In this document: piece by piece, positions 19,350 through 28,362 of the stretch
How the letters are laid out: each line of letters opens with the position of its first letter
Numbering within the stretch: position 1 is the stretch's first letter
Made by a program: the position numbers and the translations under genes
Notes under the pieces: model-generated
What the model was told of the DNA's origin: nothing
Database searches by the model: none
Seen by the model: the letters and a program-made list of their open reading frames with translations, nothing else
Assembly (NCBI RefSeq): GCF_026153355.1
Contig: NZ_CP110636.1
Span: 4,092,001-4,156,000, forward strand
DNA: 64,000 nt
Direction: 5' to 3'
Source of the DNA: Streptomyces endophytica
Lineage (GTDB): Bacteria; Actinomycetota; Actinomycetes; Streptomycetales; Streptomycetaceae

Positions 19350-19949
19350 TCAGAAGAGCGGCGCGGGCAGCACGCCTTCGAGCGCGAGCAGTTGCCGCTT
19401 GGTCTCCAGGCCGCCGCCGAAGCCGCCGATCCCGCCGTCACTGGCGACCACGCGATGACAGGGCACGACGACCGGCAGCGGATTGGACCCCATCGCGGCA
19501 CCCACCGCGCGGGCGGCACCCGGCTCCCCGACCCGGTCGGCGAGGTCCTGATAGCCGACCACGTCGCCGTAGCGGACACCGGAGGCCAGGGTCTGCAGCA
19601 CCCGGGCATGGAAACCGGACGACAGTGACCAGTCCAAGGGGACGGTGAAGGTCCGCAGGTCCCCGGCGAAATAGGCGGTGAGCTCGGCCGCGGCCGTCGC
19701 CAGCGGGGGTGTCTCCGGAAGCGGCGGCCCGCCGAAGAACTGCTCCAGCCGGGTCAGCGCGCGGCGGCCCCTCCGCTCGTCCGCGTGGAAGACGACCTGC
19801 ACCAGACCGTCCCGCGTCGCGGCGAGCAGCAGCGGGCCGATGGGGGTCACAAGGCGGGTCCACGCCCAGTCGCGCCGGGCGGCGGACCCGGCCTTCGGCG
19901 GCGCGTCCGCCCGGGCCGCCGGCCCCGGAACCTGCTCGGAATTCGTCAC
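19350..19949 (-). CDS. ogt: Methylated-DNA--protein-cysteine methyltransferase (Ogt type)
   Basis: About 199 residues. The GTG at 19949 (V-TNSEQVPG) is chosen over an upstream ATG at 20033 because a DNA-damage promoter ends at 19956, between the two. The protein removes methyl groups from O6-methylguanine by irreversible transfer to its own cysteine. It has an N-terminal ribonuclease-H-like domain (WTRLVTPIGPLLLAATRDGL) and the catalytic block AVGAAMGSNPLPVVVPCHRVVAS, with the acceptor cysteine in PCHRV. GGIGGFGGGLETKRQLLALEG closes the active site. Complete. Confidence 0.93.
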   Translation of the reverse strand: MTNSEQVPGPAARADAPPKAGSAARRDWAWTRLVTPIGPLLLAATRDGLVQVVFHADERRGRRALTRLEQFFGGPPLPETPPLATAAAELTAYFAGDLRTFTVPLDWSLSSGFHARVLQTLASGVRYGDVVGYQDLADRVGEPGAARAVGAAMGSNPLPVVVPCHRVVASDGGIGGFGGGLETKRQLLALEGVLPAPLF

Positions 19950-19955
19950 CTGATC

Positions 19956-19978
19956 AGGGTAGGACGCGCCACTGACAA
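19956..19978 (-). promoter_or_regulatory. PafBC-type DNA-damage promoter of ogt
   Basis: Minus strand: TTGTCAGTG (19978-19970), 8 nt, TACCCT (19961-19956). This exactly matches TTGTCRGTG-N8-TANNNT. Six nucleotides separate the -10 from the GTG at 19949, implying a leaderless transcript and fixing the start codon. Confidence 0.85.
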
Positions 19979-20039
19979 CGCGGCGGGGAACGGCCCCGCG
20001 GACGGCCGCCGCGGCCCGCTCCCCGCAGGTCACCGGCGC

Positions 20040-20930
20040 TCAGCCGGAGTGGTCGCGGCCCTCCAAGGCGTCCCGCACCACGTCCGGCTTGTTCGTGATG
20101 ATGCCGTCGACGCCCAGCCCGGCGACCTTCACCGCGGTGGCCGCGTCGTCGACGGTCCAGGTGTACAGGTCCAGCGGCCGCCGGTGCGGCCCCCGCAGCC
20201 CGTGTACGGCGGCGACGTATTCCGGGGTGACCACCGTGTGGACCGGATTGATCTGGTCGCAGTACTGCGCGTACTTCGGCAGGTCGGCCACCGAGGGGTT
20301 CCCGAGGAAGCCGGTTCTGATGTCCGCGCGGGCGGTGTGCACGGTCTTGATGGCGTCGGCGTTGAAGCTCTGGATGATCAGCCGGTGCCGGAGGTGCTCC
20401 CTGTCCAGCCAGCCGGCCCGGCGCAGTTCCCTGAGGGTCTGCAGCTCGATGCCCGGGTAGAGCTCCGGCGACTTCAGCTCCATCAGCAGGCTCTGGTCGT
20501 TCTCCTCCACCTCGTCCATGTAGTCCACGAGGGTCGGCACCCGCTCGCCCTCGAACTTCGGTGCGAACCAGCTGCCCGCGTCCAGCTTCTCGATCTCCTT
20601 GAGGGTGAAGTCCGAGACGTTCCAGGGGGAGCGGTCGGGGAAGACCTGCTTGACGTTGGTGGTCCGTGCGAGCGAGTTGTCGTGGAGGATGACCAGCTCA
20701 CCGTCCTTGGTGCGCTGGACGTCGTTCTCGACCCATTCGAAGCCGAGCCGGGCGGCTTCGTCGATGGAGGCGAGGGTGTTCTCGGGGGCGTACGACGAGG
20801 CGCCGCGGTGGGCGACCGTCACCGGGGTGTTCCGGTGCGGTGCGGCCTGGGCGGCGGCCGGGGAGAGGACGAGCGCGGACAGACCCATGAGCGCACCGGC
20901 GACGACGGTGGCAACGGGGCGAATACGCAT
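20040..20930 (-). CDS. Secreted glycerophosphodiester phosphodiesterase
   Basis: 296 residues. ATG at 20930 follows AGGAGTCCGT. Residues 1-29 are a signal peptide (MRIRPVATVVAGALMGLSAL ... AAAQAAP). The GDPD TIM barrel follows: VTVAHRGASSYAPENTLASI (catalytic H-R-G and E-N-T), FEWVENDVQRTKDGELVILHD (metal ligands E/D and general acid H) and late WTVDDAATAVKVAGLGVDGI. It hydrolyses glycerophosphodiesters to glycerol-3-phosphate and an alcohol outside the cell. Complete. Confidence 0.92.
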   Translation of the reverse strand: MRIRPVATVVAGALMGLSALVLSPAAAQAAPHRNTPVTVAHRGASSYAPENTLASIDEAARLGFEWVENDVQRTKDGELVILHDNSLARTTNVKQVFPDRSPWNVSDFTLKEIEKLDAGSWFAPKFEGERVPTLVDYMDEVEENDQSLLMELKSPELYPGIELQTLRELRRAGWLDREHLRHRLIIQSFNADAIKTVHTARADIRTGFLGNPSVADLPKYAQYCDQINPVHTVVTPEYVAAVHGLRGPHRRPLDLYTWTVDDAATAVKVAGLGVDGIITNKPDVVRDALEGRDHSG

Positions 20931-21442
20931 ACGGACTCCTCGTGACGTCGTGAGGTGAGCTGACGAGAACGGACAGGAACCGGAGGGACGGAAGAGGCTC
21001 GCAGCCGGGCCGTGACGGGAGGCGGTCGTGGGGTGGCCGGGCGCTGAACGAGACATGGCCGGTGTGCCGTGTGGAGCGTCGCGCAATTGCAGGATGCCCG
21101 GATCTGTCATGCAACAGACGTACGCTTCCGCCGCCGTCCAACTTGCCGGAGCCGGAGCGTCCGCGCATCTTGGCCGATGATGTGTCACCCGTCGCGCTTC
21201 TGACCGGTTTTGGTCAGGCGGGCAGAAAAGCTGGACTCGGGGACCGCCTGGCTCGGGGGCCCGGTCGATCATGAAGCCGGCGTCGCGGGGCACCGGCGGA
21301 CGGTGATCGGCGGGGCGCCCCGCGATGGCGGCCCCGCGGCATCCGGCCGACGCCGCCGCGCCGCGTCCCGCGCCCGCCGGACAGTGCCGCCCCGTCGCTG
21401 AGGCGGCCCCGACATCGCAGGTCGGAGCAATTGCCACGTCGA
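20931..21442. other. Intergenic region between GDPD and uvrB
   Basis: About 510 nt between divergent genes. It holds no open frame with coding character. The uvrB promoter (21443-21465) lies at its right end, and the GDPD ribosome site at its left end. Nothing else recognisable was seen. Confidence 0.5.
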
Positions 21443-21465
21443 TTGTCAGTGGCGGGTCGTACGGT
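21443..21465 (+). promoter_or_regulatory. PafBC-type DNA-damage promoter of uvrB
   Basis: TTGTCAGTG (21443-21451), 8 nt, TACGGT (21460-21465): an exact consensus match. Seven nucleotides then separate it from the ATG at 21473, so the mRNA is probably leaderless. Confidence 0.88.
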
Positions 21466-21472
21466 GGATTCC

Positions 21473-23605
21473 ATGCGGCCCGTATCAAAGATCGAACGCA
21501 CGGTGGCACCTTTCGAGGTCGTCAGCCCGTACCAGCCCAGTGGTGACCAGCCGGCGGCCATCGCCGAGCTGGAGCAGCGCATCCGCGGGGGTGAGAAGGA
21601 CGTCGTCCTGCTGGGCGCGACCGGTACCGGCAAGTCGGCGACCACCGCGTGGATGATCGAGAAGCTGCAGCGCCCGACCCTCGTCATGGCGCCCAACAAG
21701 ACCCTCGCGGCCCAGCTCGCCAACGAGTTCCGCGAGCTGCTGCCGAACAACGCCGTCGAGTACTTCGTCTCCTACTACGACTACTACCAGCCCGAGGCGT
21801 ACGTCCCGCAGTCCGATACGTACATCGAGAAGGACTCCTCCATCAACGAGGAGGTCGAACGGCTGCGCCACTCCGCGACGAACTCCCTGCTCACCCGGCG
21901 TGACGTCGTCGTGGTCGCCTCGGTGTCCTGCATCTACGGCCTGGGCACGCCGCAGGAGTACGTCGACCGGATGGTGCCGCTCAAGGTCGGCGACGAGATC
22001 GACCGCGACCAGCTGCTGCGGCGCTTCGTCGACATCCAGTACAGCCGCAACGACCTGGCCTTCACCCGCGGCACGTTCCGGGTGCGCGGCGACACCATCG
22101 AGATCTTCCCGGTCTACGAGGAGCTGGCCGTCCGGATCGAGATGTTCGGCGACGAGATCGAGGCGCTCTCCACCCTCCACCCGCTCACCGGCGAGGTGAT
22201 CAGCGACGACCAGCAGCTGTACATCTTCCCCGCCAGCCACTACATCGCCGGCCCCGAGCGCATGGAGCGCGCCATCGCCGGCATCGAGGCCGAGCTGGCG
22301 GACCGCCTCACCACCCTGGAGAAGCAGGGCAAGCTGCTGGAGGCCCAGCGGCTGCGGATGCGCACGACGTACGACATCGAGATGATGCGCCAGATCGGCT
22401 CCTGCTCCGGCATCGAGAACTACTCCATGCACATGGACGGCCGCGAGCCCGGCTCGGCGCCCAACACCCTCATCGACTACTTCCCGGAGGACTTCCTCCT
22501 GGTCATCGACGAGTCGCACGTCACCGTCCCGCAGATCGGTGCCATGTACGAGGGCGACGCCTCCCGCAAGCGCACCCTCGTCGACCACGGCTTCCGGCTG
22601 CCGTCCGCCCTGGACAACCGGCCGCTGAAGTGGGAGGAGTTCCTGGACCGCATCGGGCAGACCGTCTACCTGTCCGCGACCCCCGGGCCGTACGAGCTGG
22701 CCCGGGGCGACGGCTTCGTGGAGCAGATCATCCGCCCGACCGGCCTGGTCGACCCGGAGGTCGTGGTCAAGCCCACCGACGGGCAGATCGACGACCTGGT
22801 GCACGAGATCCGCACCCGCACCGAGAAGGACGAACGCGTCCTGGTCACCACGCTCACCAAGAAGATGGCCGAGGACCTCACCGACTACTTCCTGGAACTC
22901 GGCATCCAGGTCCGCTATCTGCACAGCGATGTCGACACCCTGCGGCGCGTGGAGCTGCTGCGCGAGCTGCGCTCCGGCGAGTTCGACGTCCTGGTCGGCA
23001 TCAACCTGCTGCGTGAGGGCCTCGACCTGCCCGAGGTGTCCCTGGTGGCCATCCTGGACGCCGACAAGGAGGGCTTCCTGCGCTCCGGGACCTCGCTGAT
23101 CCAGACCATCGGCCGCGCCGCGCGCAACGTCTCCGGCCAGGTGCACATGTACGCCGACAAGGTCACCCCGGCGATGGAGAAGGCCATCGACGAGACCAAC
23201 CGCCGCCGGGAGAAGCAGCTGGCGTACAACAAGGAGCACGGCATCGACCCGCAGCCGCTGCGCAAGAAGATCGGCGACATCGTCGCCACCATCGCCCGGG
23301 AGGAGATCGACACCCGGGAGCTGCTGGGCAGCGGCTACCGCAAGCCGGGCGACGCCAAGGACACCAAGGGCAAGGCGCCGGTCCCGGCGCTGGGCGGCAA
23401 GCCGGCGAAGGGCAAGGGCGCCAAGGAGGGCGCACCGCTGACGGATCGTCCCGCGGCCGAACTCGCCGAGCTCATCGAGGAGATGACGGAGCGGATGCGG
23501 GCCGCCGCGGCCGAGTTGCAGTTCGAGATCGCCGCCCGGCTGCGCGACGAGGTCGGCGAGCTCAAGAAGGAGCTGCGGCAGATGAGGGAGGCCGGCGTGA
23601 AGTAG
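21473..23605 (+). CDS. uvrB: Excinuclease ABC subunit B
   Basis: 710 residues, complete. The ATG at 21473 (MRPVSKIERTVAPFEVVSPY) is fixed by the promoter just upstream. UvrB verifies DNA damage loaded by UvrA and recruits UvrC for nucleotide excision repair. Visible parts: Walker A GATGTGKSAT (48-57), the damage-inserting beta-hairpin YYDYYQPEAYVPQ (101-113), LVIDESHVTVPQIG (Walker B), TVYLSATPGPYEL, LVGINLLREGLDLPEVSLV and TIGRAARN (helicase motifs V and VI). A Lys/Gly linker and a C-terminal UVR helix pair (ELQFEIAARLRDEVGELKKE) bind UvrC. Confidence 0.97.
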   Translation: MRPVSKIERTVAPFEVVSPYQPSGDQPAAIAELEQRIRGGEKDVVLLGATGTGKSATTAWMIEKLQRPTLVMAPNKTLAAQLANEFRELLPNNAVEYFVSYYDYYQPEAYVPQSDTYIEKDSSINEEVERLRHSATNSLLTRRDVVVVASVSCIYGLGTPQEYVDRMVPLKVGDEIDRDQLLRRFVDIQYSRNDLAFTRGTFRVRGDTIEIFPVYEELAVRIEMFGDEIEALSTLHPLTGEVISDDQQLYIFPASHYIAGPERMERAIAGIEAELADRLTTLEKQGKLLEAQRLRMRTTYDIEMMRQIGSCSGIENYSMHMDGREPGSAPNTLIDYFPEDFLLVIDESHVTVPQIGAMYEGDASRKRTLVDHGFRLPSALDNRPLKWEEFLDRIGQTVYLSATPGPYELARGDGFVEQIIRPTGLVDPEVVVKPTDGQIDDLVHEIRTRTEKDERVLVTTLTKKMAEDLTDYFLELGIQVRYLHSDVDTLRRVELLRELRSGEFDVLVGINLLREGLDLPEVSLVAILDADKEGFLRSGTSLIQTIGRAARNVSGQVHMYADKVTPAMEKAIDETNRRREKQLAYNKEHGIDPQPLRKKIGDIVATIAREEIDTRELLGSGYRKPGDAKDTKGKAPVPALGGKPAKGKGAKEGAPLTDRPAAELAELIEEMTERMRAAAAELQFEIAARLRDEVGELKKELRQMREAGVK

Positions 23606-23631
23606 TGGGGGGCCGGGCGGGTGGCGCACTC

Positions 23632-23660
23632 ACCAGGACGGGTGGCGCGCCCGCCCTGGT
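23632..23660 (+). terminator. Stem-loop after uvrB
   Basis: ACCAGG-A-CGGG pairs with CCCG-C-CCTGGT with one internal mismatch, 26 nt past the uvrB stop. Confidence 0.55.
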
Positions 23661-23772
23661 GTTGCAGAAACGCCACAAACGCGGGCCCGTGACGCCCCGG
23701 GCCCGCCGTCGTGCGTAGGGTCGAAGCTGCCGCCGGAAACGTGGGCGGGACGGTACAGAGAGGGGACGGCGC

Positions 23773-24351
23773 GTGTCGGTCAATTTGTCCAAGGGGCAGG
23801 GCATCAGCCTGCAGAAGTCCGACGGGGGGACGCTGACCGCGGTCCGGATGGGGCTCGGTTGGCGCTCGGCGCCGCGCCGCGGACTGTTCGGCCGGCGGAC
23901 CAAGGAGATCGACCTCGACGCCTCGGCGGTGCTGTTCGCCGGCACGCAGCCGATCGACGTCGTCTTCTTCCAGCACCTGGTCAGCGACGACGGTGCGGTC
24001 CGGCACACCGGTGACAACCTGGTCGGCGGCGCCGGCCAGGGCGGTGACGACGAGGCGATCCTGGTCGACCTGGCGCGGCTGCCGGTCCACATCGACCAGA
24101 TCGTCTTCACCGTCAACTCCTTCACCGGGCAGACCTTCACCGAGGTGGAGGACGCCTTCTGCCGGCTGGTCGACGAGACCACCGGCCAGGAGCTGGCCCG
24201 CTACACCCTCACGGGCGGCGGCAATTACACCGCGCAGGTCATGGCCAAGGTGCACCGCGTCGGCAACGGCTGGCAGATGACCGCCATCGGCGAGCCCTCC
24301 GTCGGCCGCACCTTCCAGGACCTGGTCCCGGCGATCGTCCCGCACCTGTAA
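23773..24351 (+). CDS. TerD-family tellurium-resistance/stress protein
   Basis: 192 residues from GTG at 23773. MSVNLSKGQGISLQKSDGG is the classic TerD start. IDLDASAVLFAG, VFFQHLVSDDGAVRHTGDNL and GGDDEAILVDLARLP supply the calcium-binding D-N-x-x-G/D-D-E motifs. YTLTGGGNYTAQVMAKVHR and MTAIGEPSVGRTFQDLVP complete the fold. TerD domains are Ca2+-binding cytoplasmic proteins acting with TerC membrane proteins in tellurite, phage or envelope stress responses. A second TerD gene and a TerC gene follow. Confidence 0.93.
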   Translation: MSVNLSKGQGISLQKSDGGTLTAVRMGLGWRSAPRRGLFGRRTKEIDLDASAVLFAGTQPIDVVFFQHLVSDDGAVRHTGDNLVGGAGQGGDDEAILVDLARLPVHIDQIVFTVNSFTGQTFTEVEDAFCRLVDETTGQELARYTLTGGGNYTAQVMAKVHRVGNGWQMTAIGEPSVGRTFQDLVPAIVPHL

Positions 24352-24455
24352 GCAGCCGCAGCACCACGGCAGCGCGCACCCGGGCCGCGCCGCCGTGCGC
24401 CCCGGGCAGCCGCCCGGGGCGGGCCCGGGACGAGTGACAACCAGGGGGAAGAACG

Positions 24456-26420
24456 ATGACGGCCGAGCTGGTCCGGGGCCAGAACCATCCACTGGACCGG
24501 AGCCGGGTGGAGCTCCGGATCGCGGCGGGCGTCCCCGTCGTGGCCGGGATGACGCTCGGCGACGAGCGGGGCGGGCTGCCGGGCGCCGAAGCCGTGGTCC
24601 ACCCGGGTGCGCCCCGCCGGCCCGGCGTCGAGGTGCCCGACCGGGCCGCCGCCGAGCACCGCCTCACGGTGGACCTCGACGCGCTGCCCGCGGCCGTCCA
24701 CCGGGTCAGCGTGCTGCTGGCGCTCGCCGCCCGGAGCGGCGCGCCGGCCACCTTCGGCGCGGCCCCCGCCCCGTCCGTACGGCTCACCGCCGTCGACGGC
24801 ACGGGCCTGGCCGGCTACACCGTCACCGGACTGACCGCCGAGACGGCCGTCGTCGCCGTCGAGCTGTACCGCCGGCAGGGCGCCTGGAAGGTACGGGCGG
24901 TGGGCCAGGGGTACTCCGGCGGCCTGGCGGCGCTGCTGCACGACCAGGGGCTGGCCCGGGCGGCCGAAGTAGCCGCCGAGGTCGAGGCGGCGGCCGCACC
25001 GGACCCGGCGCAAGAGATCCCGGCCCCCGCCCCCGTCGGCACGTCCGCCCCCGTCGGCACGTCCGCGGCCGGCGCCCCGGCCGCCGCCGGCCCCGTCGAC
25101 TACCGCCACCCCAAGCGCCGCAGCACCCCCGCACCCGGCCCCACGCCGCCCGCACCGGCCCCGTCCGGCGCCCCCGCGGCGGACGGCCCTCCGCCGCCGG
25201 TGGCCGGGGACGCCGCCGGATGGAGCATGGAGGAGCGGCTCTACAACCAGATCTGGGGCATGTTCGAGGACCTGGCCCGCTCGGTCGCGGCCTACCGCAG
25301 CGCATCGGACTTCGCCGCGTCCCGTCTGGAGCAGGAGCTCGACGAGGTCCTCGCCGACCCGCGCAACCGCCTCGGCACCGCCGCCGACGTCGCCCGGGCC
25401 ACCGCCCGCGACCGGCACGCCACCCTCCTGACCCAGGCCCGCGCCGCCCTCGACCGCGACCTGGCGCAGCTGACCGCCGAGTCGGAGGTCGTCGAGCCCG
25501 CCCTGCCGCCCGCCTTCGCCCGCTGGGACAACCCCGTCTGGCAGGGCCCCCACGTCCCCCTGGAGCGCCCGATGGCGCTGCGGCTGGGCGATCTGCACCT
25601 CCCCGAGGTGCTGGACCTGCGCATCCCCATGCTCGTCCGGCTCCCGCTGGAGCGCGGGCTGTGGATCGACAGCGGACCCGACTCCGTCGTCCGTGGCGCG
25701 GAGCCCGGACCGGAGCGCGAGTTCGGCCGGCGCGAGCTGGGCAGCGCGCTGACGGACGGGCCGCCGGACGCGGCGGAGATACGACGGCTCGCCCTGGAGG
25801 CCGCCGTCGCGATCGCCGCCCGGCTGCTCGCCGTCCACCCCGCCGGGGAGTTCGCCGTGCAGGTCATCGACCCCGGCGGTACGGCGGCGCAGGCACTCGC
25901 GCCGCTCGTGGAGACCGGTTTCCTGCCGGGGCCCCCGGTGCCCGGCGCCAAGGGGGTGGCCCCGGTCCTGGAGGGGCTGATCAGGCGGGTCGACCTGGTG
26001 CAGATGGCGATGCGCAGCCGGGCCGCGGACGCGCTCCCGCCGGATCTGGACACCGCCGAGCAGCTGCTGATCGTCCATGACTTCCCGCACGGCTTCGACG
26101 ACCGCGCGGTGACCATGCTCCGCTATCTGGCCGACGAGGGCCCGGCGGCCGGGGTCCATCTGATGATGGTCGCCGACCGCGCCCAGGCCCAGGAGTTCGG
26201 CCCGGTGCTGGACCCGCTGTGGCGCTCCCTGCTGCGCATCACCCCGGTGCCGGACGCCCACCTCGCCGATCCCTGGGTCGGCCACGCCTGGACGTACGAG
26301 CCGGCGCTCGCCCCGAAGGGCAGCCAGGTGGTGCGCCAGGTGCTGACCCGGCTCGCGGAGGCCCGCCGCGCCGCCGCCCGCACCGAACCCGCCGGCCCAC
26401 CCCTCCCACCAACCCACTGA
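24456..26420 (+). CDS. TerD-domain protein fused to an FtsK/SpoIIIE-like domain lacking a P-loop
   Basis: 654 residues from ATG at 24456. Residues 1-165 are a TerD-like domain (LTVDLDALPAAVHRVSVLLA, LAGYTVTGLTAETAVVAVEL, WKVRAVGQGYSGGLAALL). Residues ~180-255 are a Pro/Ala linker. From WSMEERLYNQIWGMFEDLAR a helical region leads to PMLVRLPLERGLWIDSGPDS, where an FtsK-type ATPase would carry Walker A. Later LLIVHDFPHGFDDRAVTMLR resembles Walker B, and GVHLMMVADRAQAQEF resembles the motor's sensor strand. No GxxxxGK(S/T) is present. It may be an inactive motor-like scaffold in the Ter system. Confidence 0.75.
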   Translation: MTAELVRGQNHPLDRSRVELRIAAGVPVVAGMTLGDERGGLPGAEAVVHPGAPRRPGVEVPDRAAAEHRLTVDLDALPAAVHRVSVLLALAARSGAPATFGAAPAPSVRLTAVDGTGLAGYTVTGLTAETAVVAVELYRRQGAWKVRAVGQGYSGGLAALLHDQGLARAAEVAAEVEAAAAPDPAQEIPAPAPVGTSAPVGTSAAGAPAAAGPVDYRHPKRRSTPAPGPTPPAPAPSGAPAADGPPPPVAGDAAGWSMEERLYNQIWGMFEDLARSVAAYRSASDFAASRLEQELDEVLADPRNRLGTAADVARATARDRHATLLTQARAALDRDLAQLTAESEVVEPALPPAFARWDNPVWQGPHVPLERPMALRLGDLHLPEVLDLRIPMLVRLPLERGLWIDSGPDSVVRGAEPGPEREFGRRELGSALTDGPPDAAEIRRLALEAAVAIAARLLAVHPAGEFAVQVIDPGGTAAQALAPLVETGFLPGPPVPGAKGVAPVLEGLIRRVDLVQMAMRSRAADALPPDLDTAEQLLIVHDFPHGFDDRAVTMLRYLADEGPAAGVHLMMVADRAQAQEFGPVLDPLWRSLLRITPVPDAHLADPWVGHAWTYEPALAPKGSQVVRQVLTRLAEARRAAARTEPAGPPLPPTH

Positions 26421-26477
26421 CCAGGCCTTTTGTCTATCCCTTTACTAAACCTTGGCCATCCTTTACTCTTCTTGGTG

Positions 26478-26591
26478 CGGAGGGGAGTACTCCCGATGCG
26501 GCGTACCCGTCATCACGGCTCGTGCAGGTGACGAGATCCCGGGACGCCGGCCCCGTGCCCTTCGGGCGGCGCGGGGCGGAAGAGACCTCCG
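26478..26591 (+). ncRNA. yybP-ykoY (manganese) riboswitch upstream of the TerC gene
   Basis: The leader shows the family landmarks. A P1 stem is closed by CGGAGG (26478-26483) with CCTCCG (26586-26591). GGGGAGTA sits just inside the 5' side (26482-26489), CGTCATCACGG lies internally, and GGAAGAGACC lies just inside the 3' side (26578-26587). yybP-ykoY riboswitches sense Mn2+ and control MntP and TerC-type exporters, as here. The 3' P1 strand CCTCCGGCAG (26586-26595) is also perfectly complementary to CTGCCGGAGG (26623-26632), which contains the ribosome site of the TerC gene. Switching by translation is therefore visible in the sequence. Confidence 0.8.
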
Positions 26592-26636
26592 GCAGCGACG
26601 ACGCTGTGAGTGCCGTACGACTCTGCCGGAGGAGCA

Positions 26637-27629
26637 GTGGACGTTTCCCTGACCCTGTGGGCGCTGACCATCCTTGGTCTTTGCGCCCTGATCGCCGCCG
26701 ACTTCTTCATCGGCGGCCGCAAACCACACGAGGTCTCCCTCAAGGAGGCCGGCACCTGGACCGCCGTCTGGATCGCGCTCGCCGCGCTGTTCGGCCTCGG
26801 GCTGCTGGTCTTCGGCGGGACCGCACCGGCCGGTGAGTTCTTCGCCGGCTTCATCACCGAGAAATCCCTGAGCGTCGACAACCTCTTCGTCTTCGTCCTG
26901 ATCATGGCGAAGTTCGCGGTCCCGGCGGTCTACCAGCAGCGGGTGCTGATGGTGGGCGTGCTGATCGCGCTGGTGCTGCGGGCCGGCTTCATCGGCGCGG
27001 GCGCCGCGATCATCGCCAACTTCTCCTGGATCTTCTACCTCTTCGGCGCGTTCCTCATCTGGACGGCCTGGAAGCTCATCCAGGAGGCGCGGGCGGACCA
27101 GGAGGACGAGGAGTACGAGGAGAACCGCTTCCTGAAGCTGGTCGAGCGGCGCTTCCCGTCGACCGACCGCTACCACGGCACCAAGCTGTTCGTGGTCGAG
27201 AACGGCAAGCGGCTGATGACCCCGATGCTGATCGTCATGCTGGCGATCGGCACCACCGACGTCCTCTTCGCCCTGGACTCCATCCCGGCGATCTTCGGCC
27301 TCACCCAGGACCCGTACATCGTCTTCACTGCCAACGCCTTCGCCCTGATGGGCCTGCGACAGCTGTACTTCCTGATCGGCGGCCTGCTCAAGAAGCTGGT
27401 CCACCTCTCCTACGGCCTGTCGGTCATCCTCGGCTTCATCGGCGTGAAGCTCGTACTGCACGCGCTGCACGAGTCCGGTGTGGCCGTACCGGAGATCAGC
27501 ATTCCGGTCTCCCTGGGCGTCATCTGCGCCGTGCTGGTCGTCACCACGCTCACCAGCCTGCGCGCCTCGAAGAAGCAGGCGGCGGCCGAGGCGGCGGACG
27601 CGGACGCGAAGCAGCGCGTCGAGGCCTGA
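26637..27629 (+). CDS. TerC-family membrane protein, probable manganese exporter
   Basis: 330 residues, about nine hydrophobic helices. The GTG at 26637 (V-DVSLTLWALTILGLCALI) is chosen because GGAGGAG precedes it. Family motifs: EKSLSVDNLFVFVLIMAKF (conserved D-N-x-F in the transport path), FWIFYLFGAFLIWTAWKLI-type helices, MLIVMLAIGTTDVLFALDSIPAIF (second D-x-x-F-A-x-D-S) and FALMGLRQLYFLIGGLL. TerC proteins export metal ions, notably Mn2+, and work with TerD proteins. The riboswitch in its leader supports Mn2+. A stem-loop at 27635-27665 ends the unit. Confidence 0.9.
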   Translation: MDVSLTLWALTILGLCALIAADFFIGGRKPHEVSLKEAGTWTAVWIALAALFGLGLLVFGGTAPAGEFFAGFITEKSLSVDNLFVFVLIMAKFAVPAVYQQRVLMVGVLIALVLRAGFIGAGAAIIANFSWIFYLFGAFLIWTAWKLIQEARADQEDEEYEENRFLKLVERRFPSTDRYHGTKLFVVENGKRLMTPMLIVMLAIGTTDVLFALDSIPAIFGLTQDPYIVFTANAFALMGLRQLYFLIGGLLKKLVHLSYGLSVILGFIGVKLVLHALHESGVAVPEISIPVSLGVICAVLVVTTLTSLRASKKQAAAEAADADAKQRVEA

Positions 27630-27634
27630 ACAGC

Positions 27635-27665
27635 CGGAGACGGGCCGTCACGCGGCCCGTCTCCG
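27635..27665 (+). terminator. Terminator hairpin after the TerC gene
   Basis: A 13-bp perfect stem (27635-27647 with 27653-27665, CGGAGACGGGCCG and its complement) with a 5-nt loop. It lies between convergent genes. Confidence 0.75.
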
Positions 27666-27696
27666 CACGTCCCGACGGCCGGTGGCCGCAGCCCCG

Positions 27697-28352
27697 CTAC
27701 CAGCCCCGCTCGCGCCACTCCGCCAGATGCGGGCGTTCCGCGCCCAGGGTGGTGTCGTTGCCGTGGCCCGGATAGACCCAGGTCTCGTCGGGGAGTTCGC
27801 CGAAGAGCTTGCCTTCCACGCCGTCGATCAGACTGCTGAACTTCTCGGCGTCGCCCCAGGTGTTGCCGACGCCACCGGGGAACAGGCAGTCGCCGGTGAA
27901 CAGATGCGGGGGCCGTGCGGGTCGTCGTAGACCAGCGCGATGCTGCCGGGGGTGTGGCCGACCAGATGGCGCGCCGTCAGCCGGACCCGGCCGACGGTGA
28001 TCGTGTCGCCGTCGTCGACCAGGACGTCCGTGGGGACGGGGATGCCCTCGGCGTCGTACCGGCCCGCGTACGTCCGCGCGCCCGTCGCGCCGACCACCTC
28101 GCGCAGCGCGCCCCAGTGGTCGCCGTGGCGGTGCGTGGTCACGACGGACGTCAGGCCGCTGTCGCCGATCAGCGCGAGGAGGGTGTGCGGGTCCGCCGCC
28201 GCGTCGATCAGCAACTGCTCGTCGGTCGCCCGGCACCGCAGCACATAGGCGTTGTTGTCCATCGGACCGACCGCGACCTTCGAGATCATCAGGTCGGTCA
28301 GCTCGTGCACGTCGGCCGGTCCGCCGACCTTCACTGCTCCGCTGTAGGCCAT
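27697..28352 (-). CDS. MBL-fold metallo-hydrolase, glyoxalase II-like (one frameshift)
   Basis: About 218 residues. ATG at 28352 (MAYSGAVKVGGPADV). The metal site reads VVTTHRHGDHWGALREVV (H-x-H-x-D-H), then LVGHTPGSIALVYDD and, in the next frame, LFTGDCLFPGGVGNTWGDA and VYPGHGNDTTLGAE. All the zinc ligands are present. The frame is lost in a run of C near 27903-27911 (five where six are expected), so a homopolymer error is likely. Such enzymes hydrolyse thioesters, here possibly mycothiol thioesters because a mycothiol-type gene lies 10 nt upstream in the same operon. Confidence 0.82.
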
Positions 28353-28362
28353 GAACCCCACT

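Noticed and set aside
21485..23629. 714-codon open frame opposite uvrB
   Set aside because: It is the antisense shadow of uvrB, with no recognisable domain.
26452..26652. Short open frame MAILYSSWCGGEYS... before the TerC gene
   Set aside because: It lies across the riboswitch, and its composition is explained by the conserved RNA structure.
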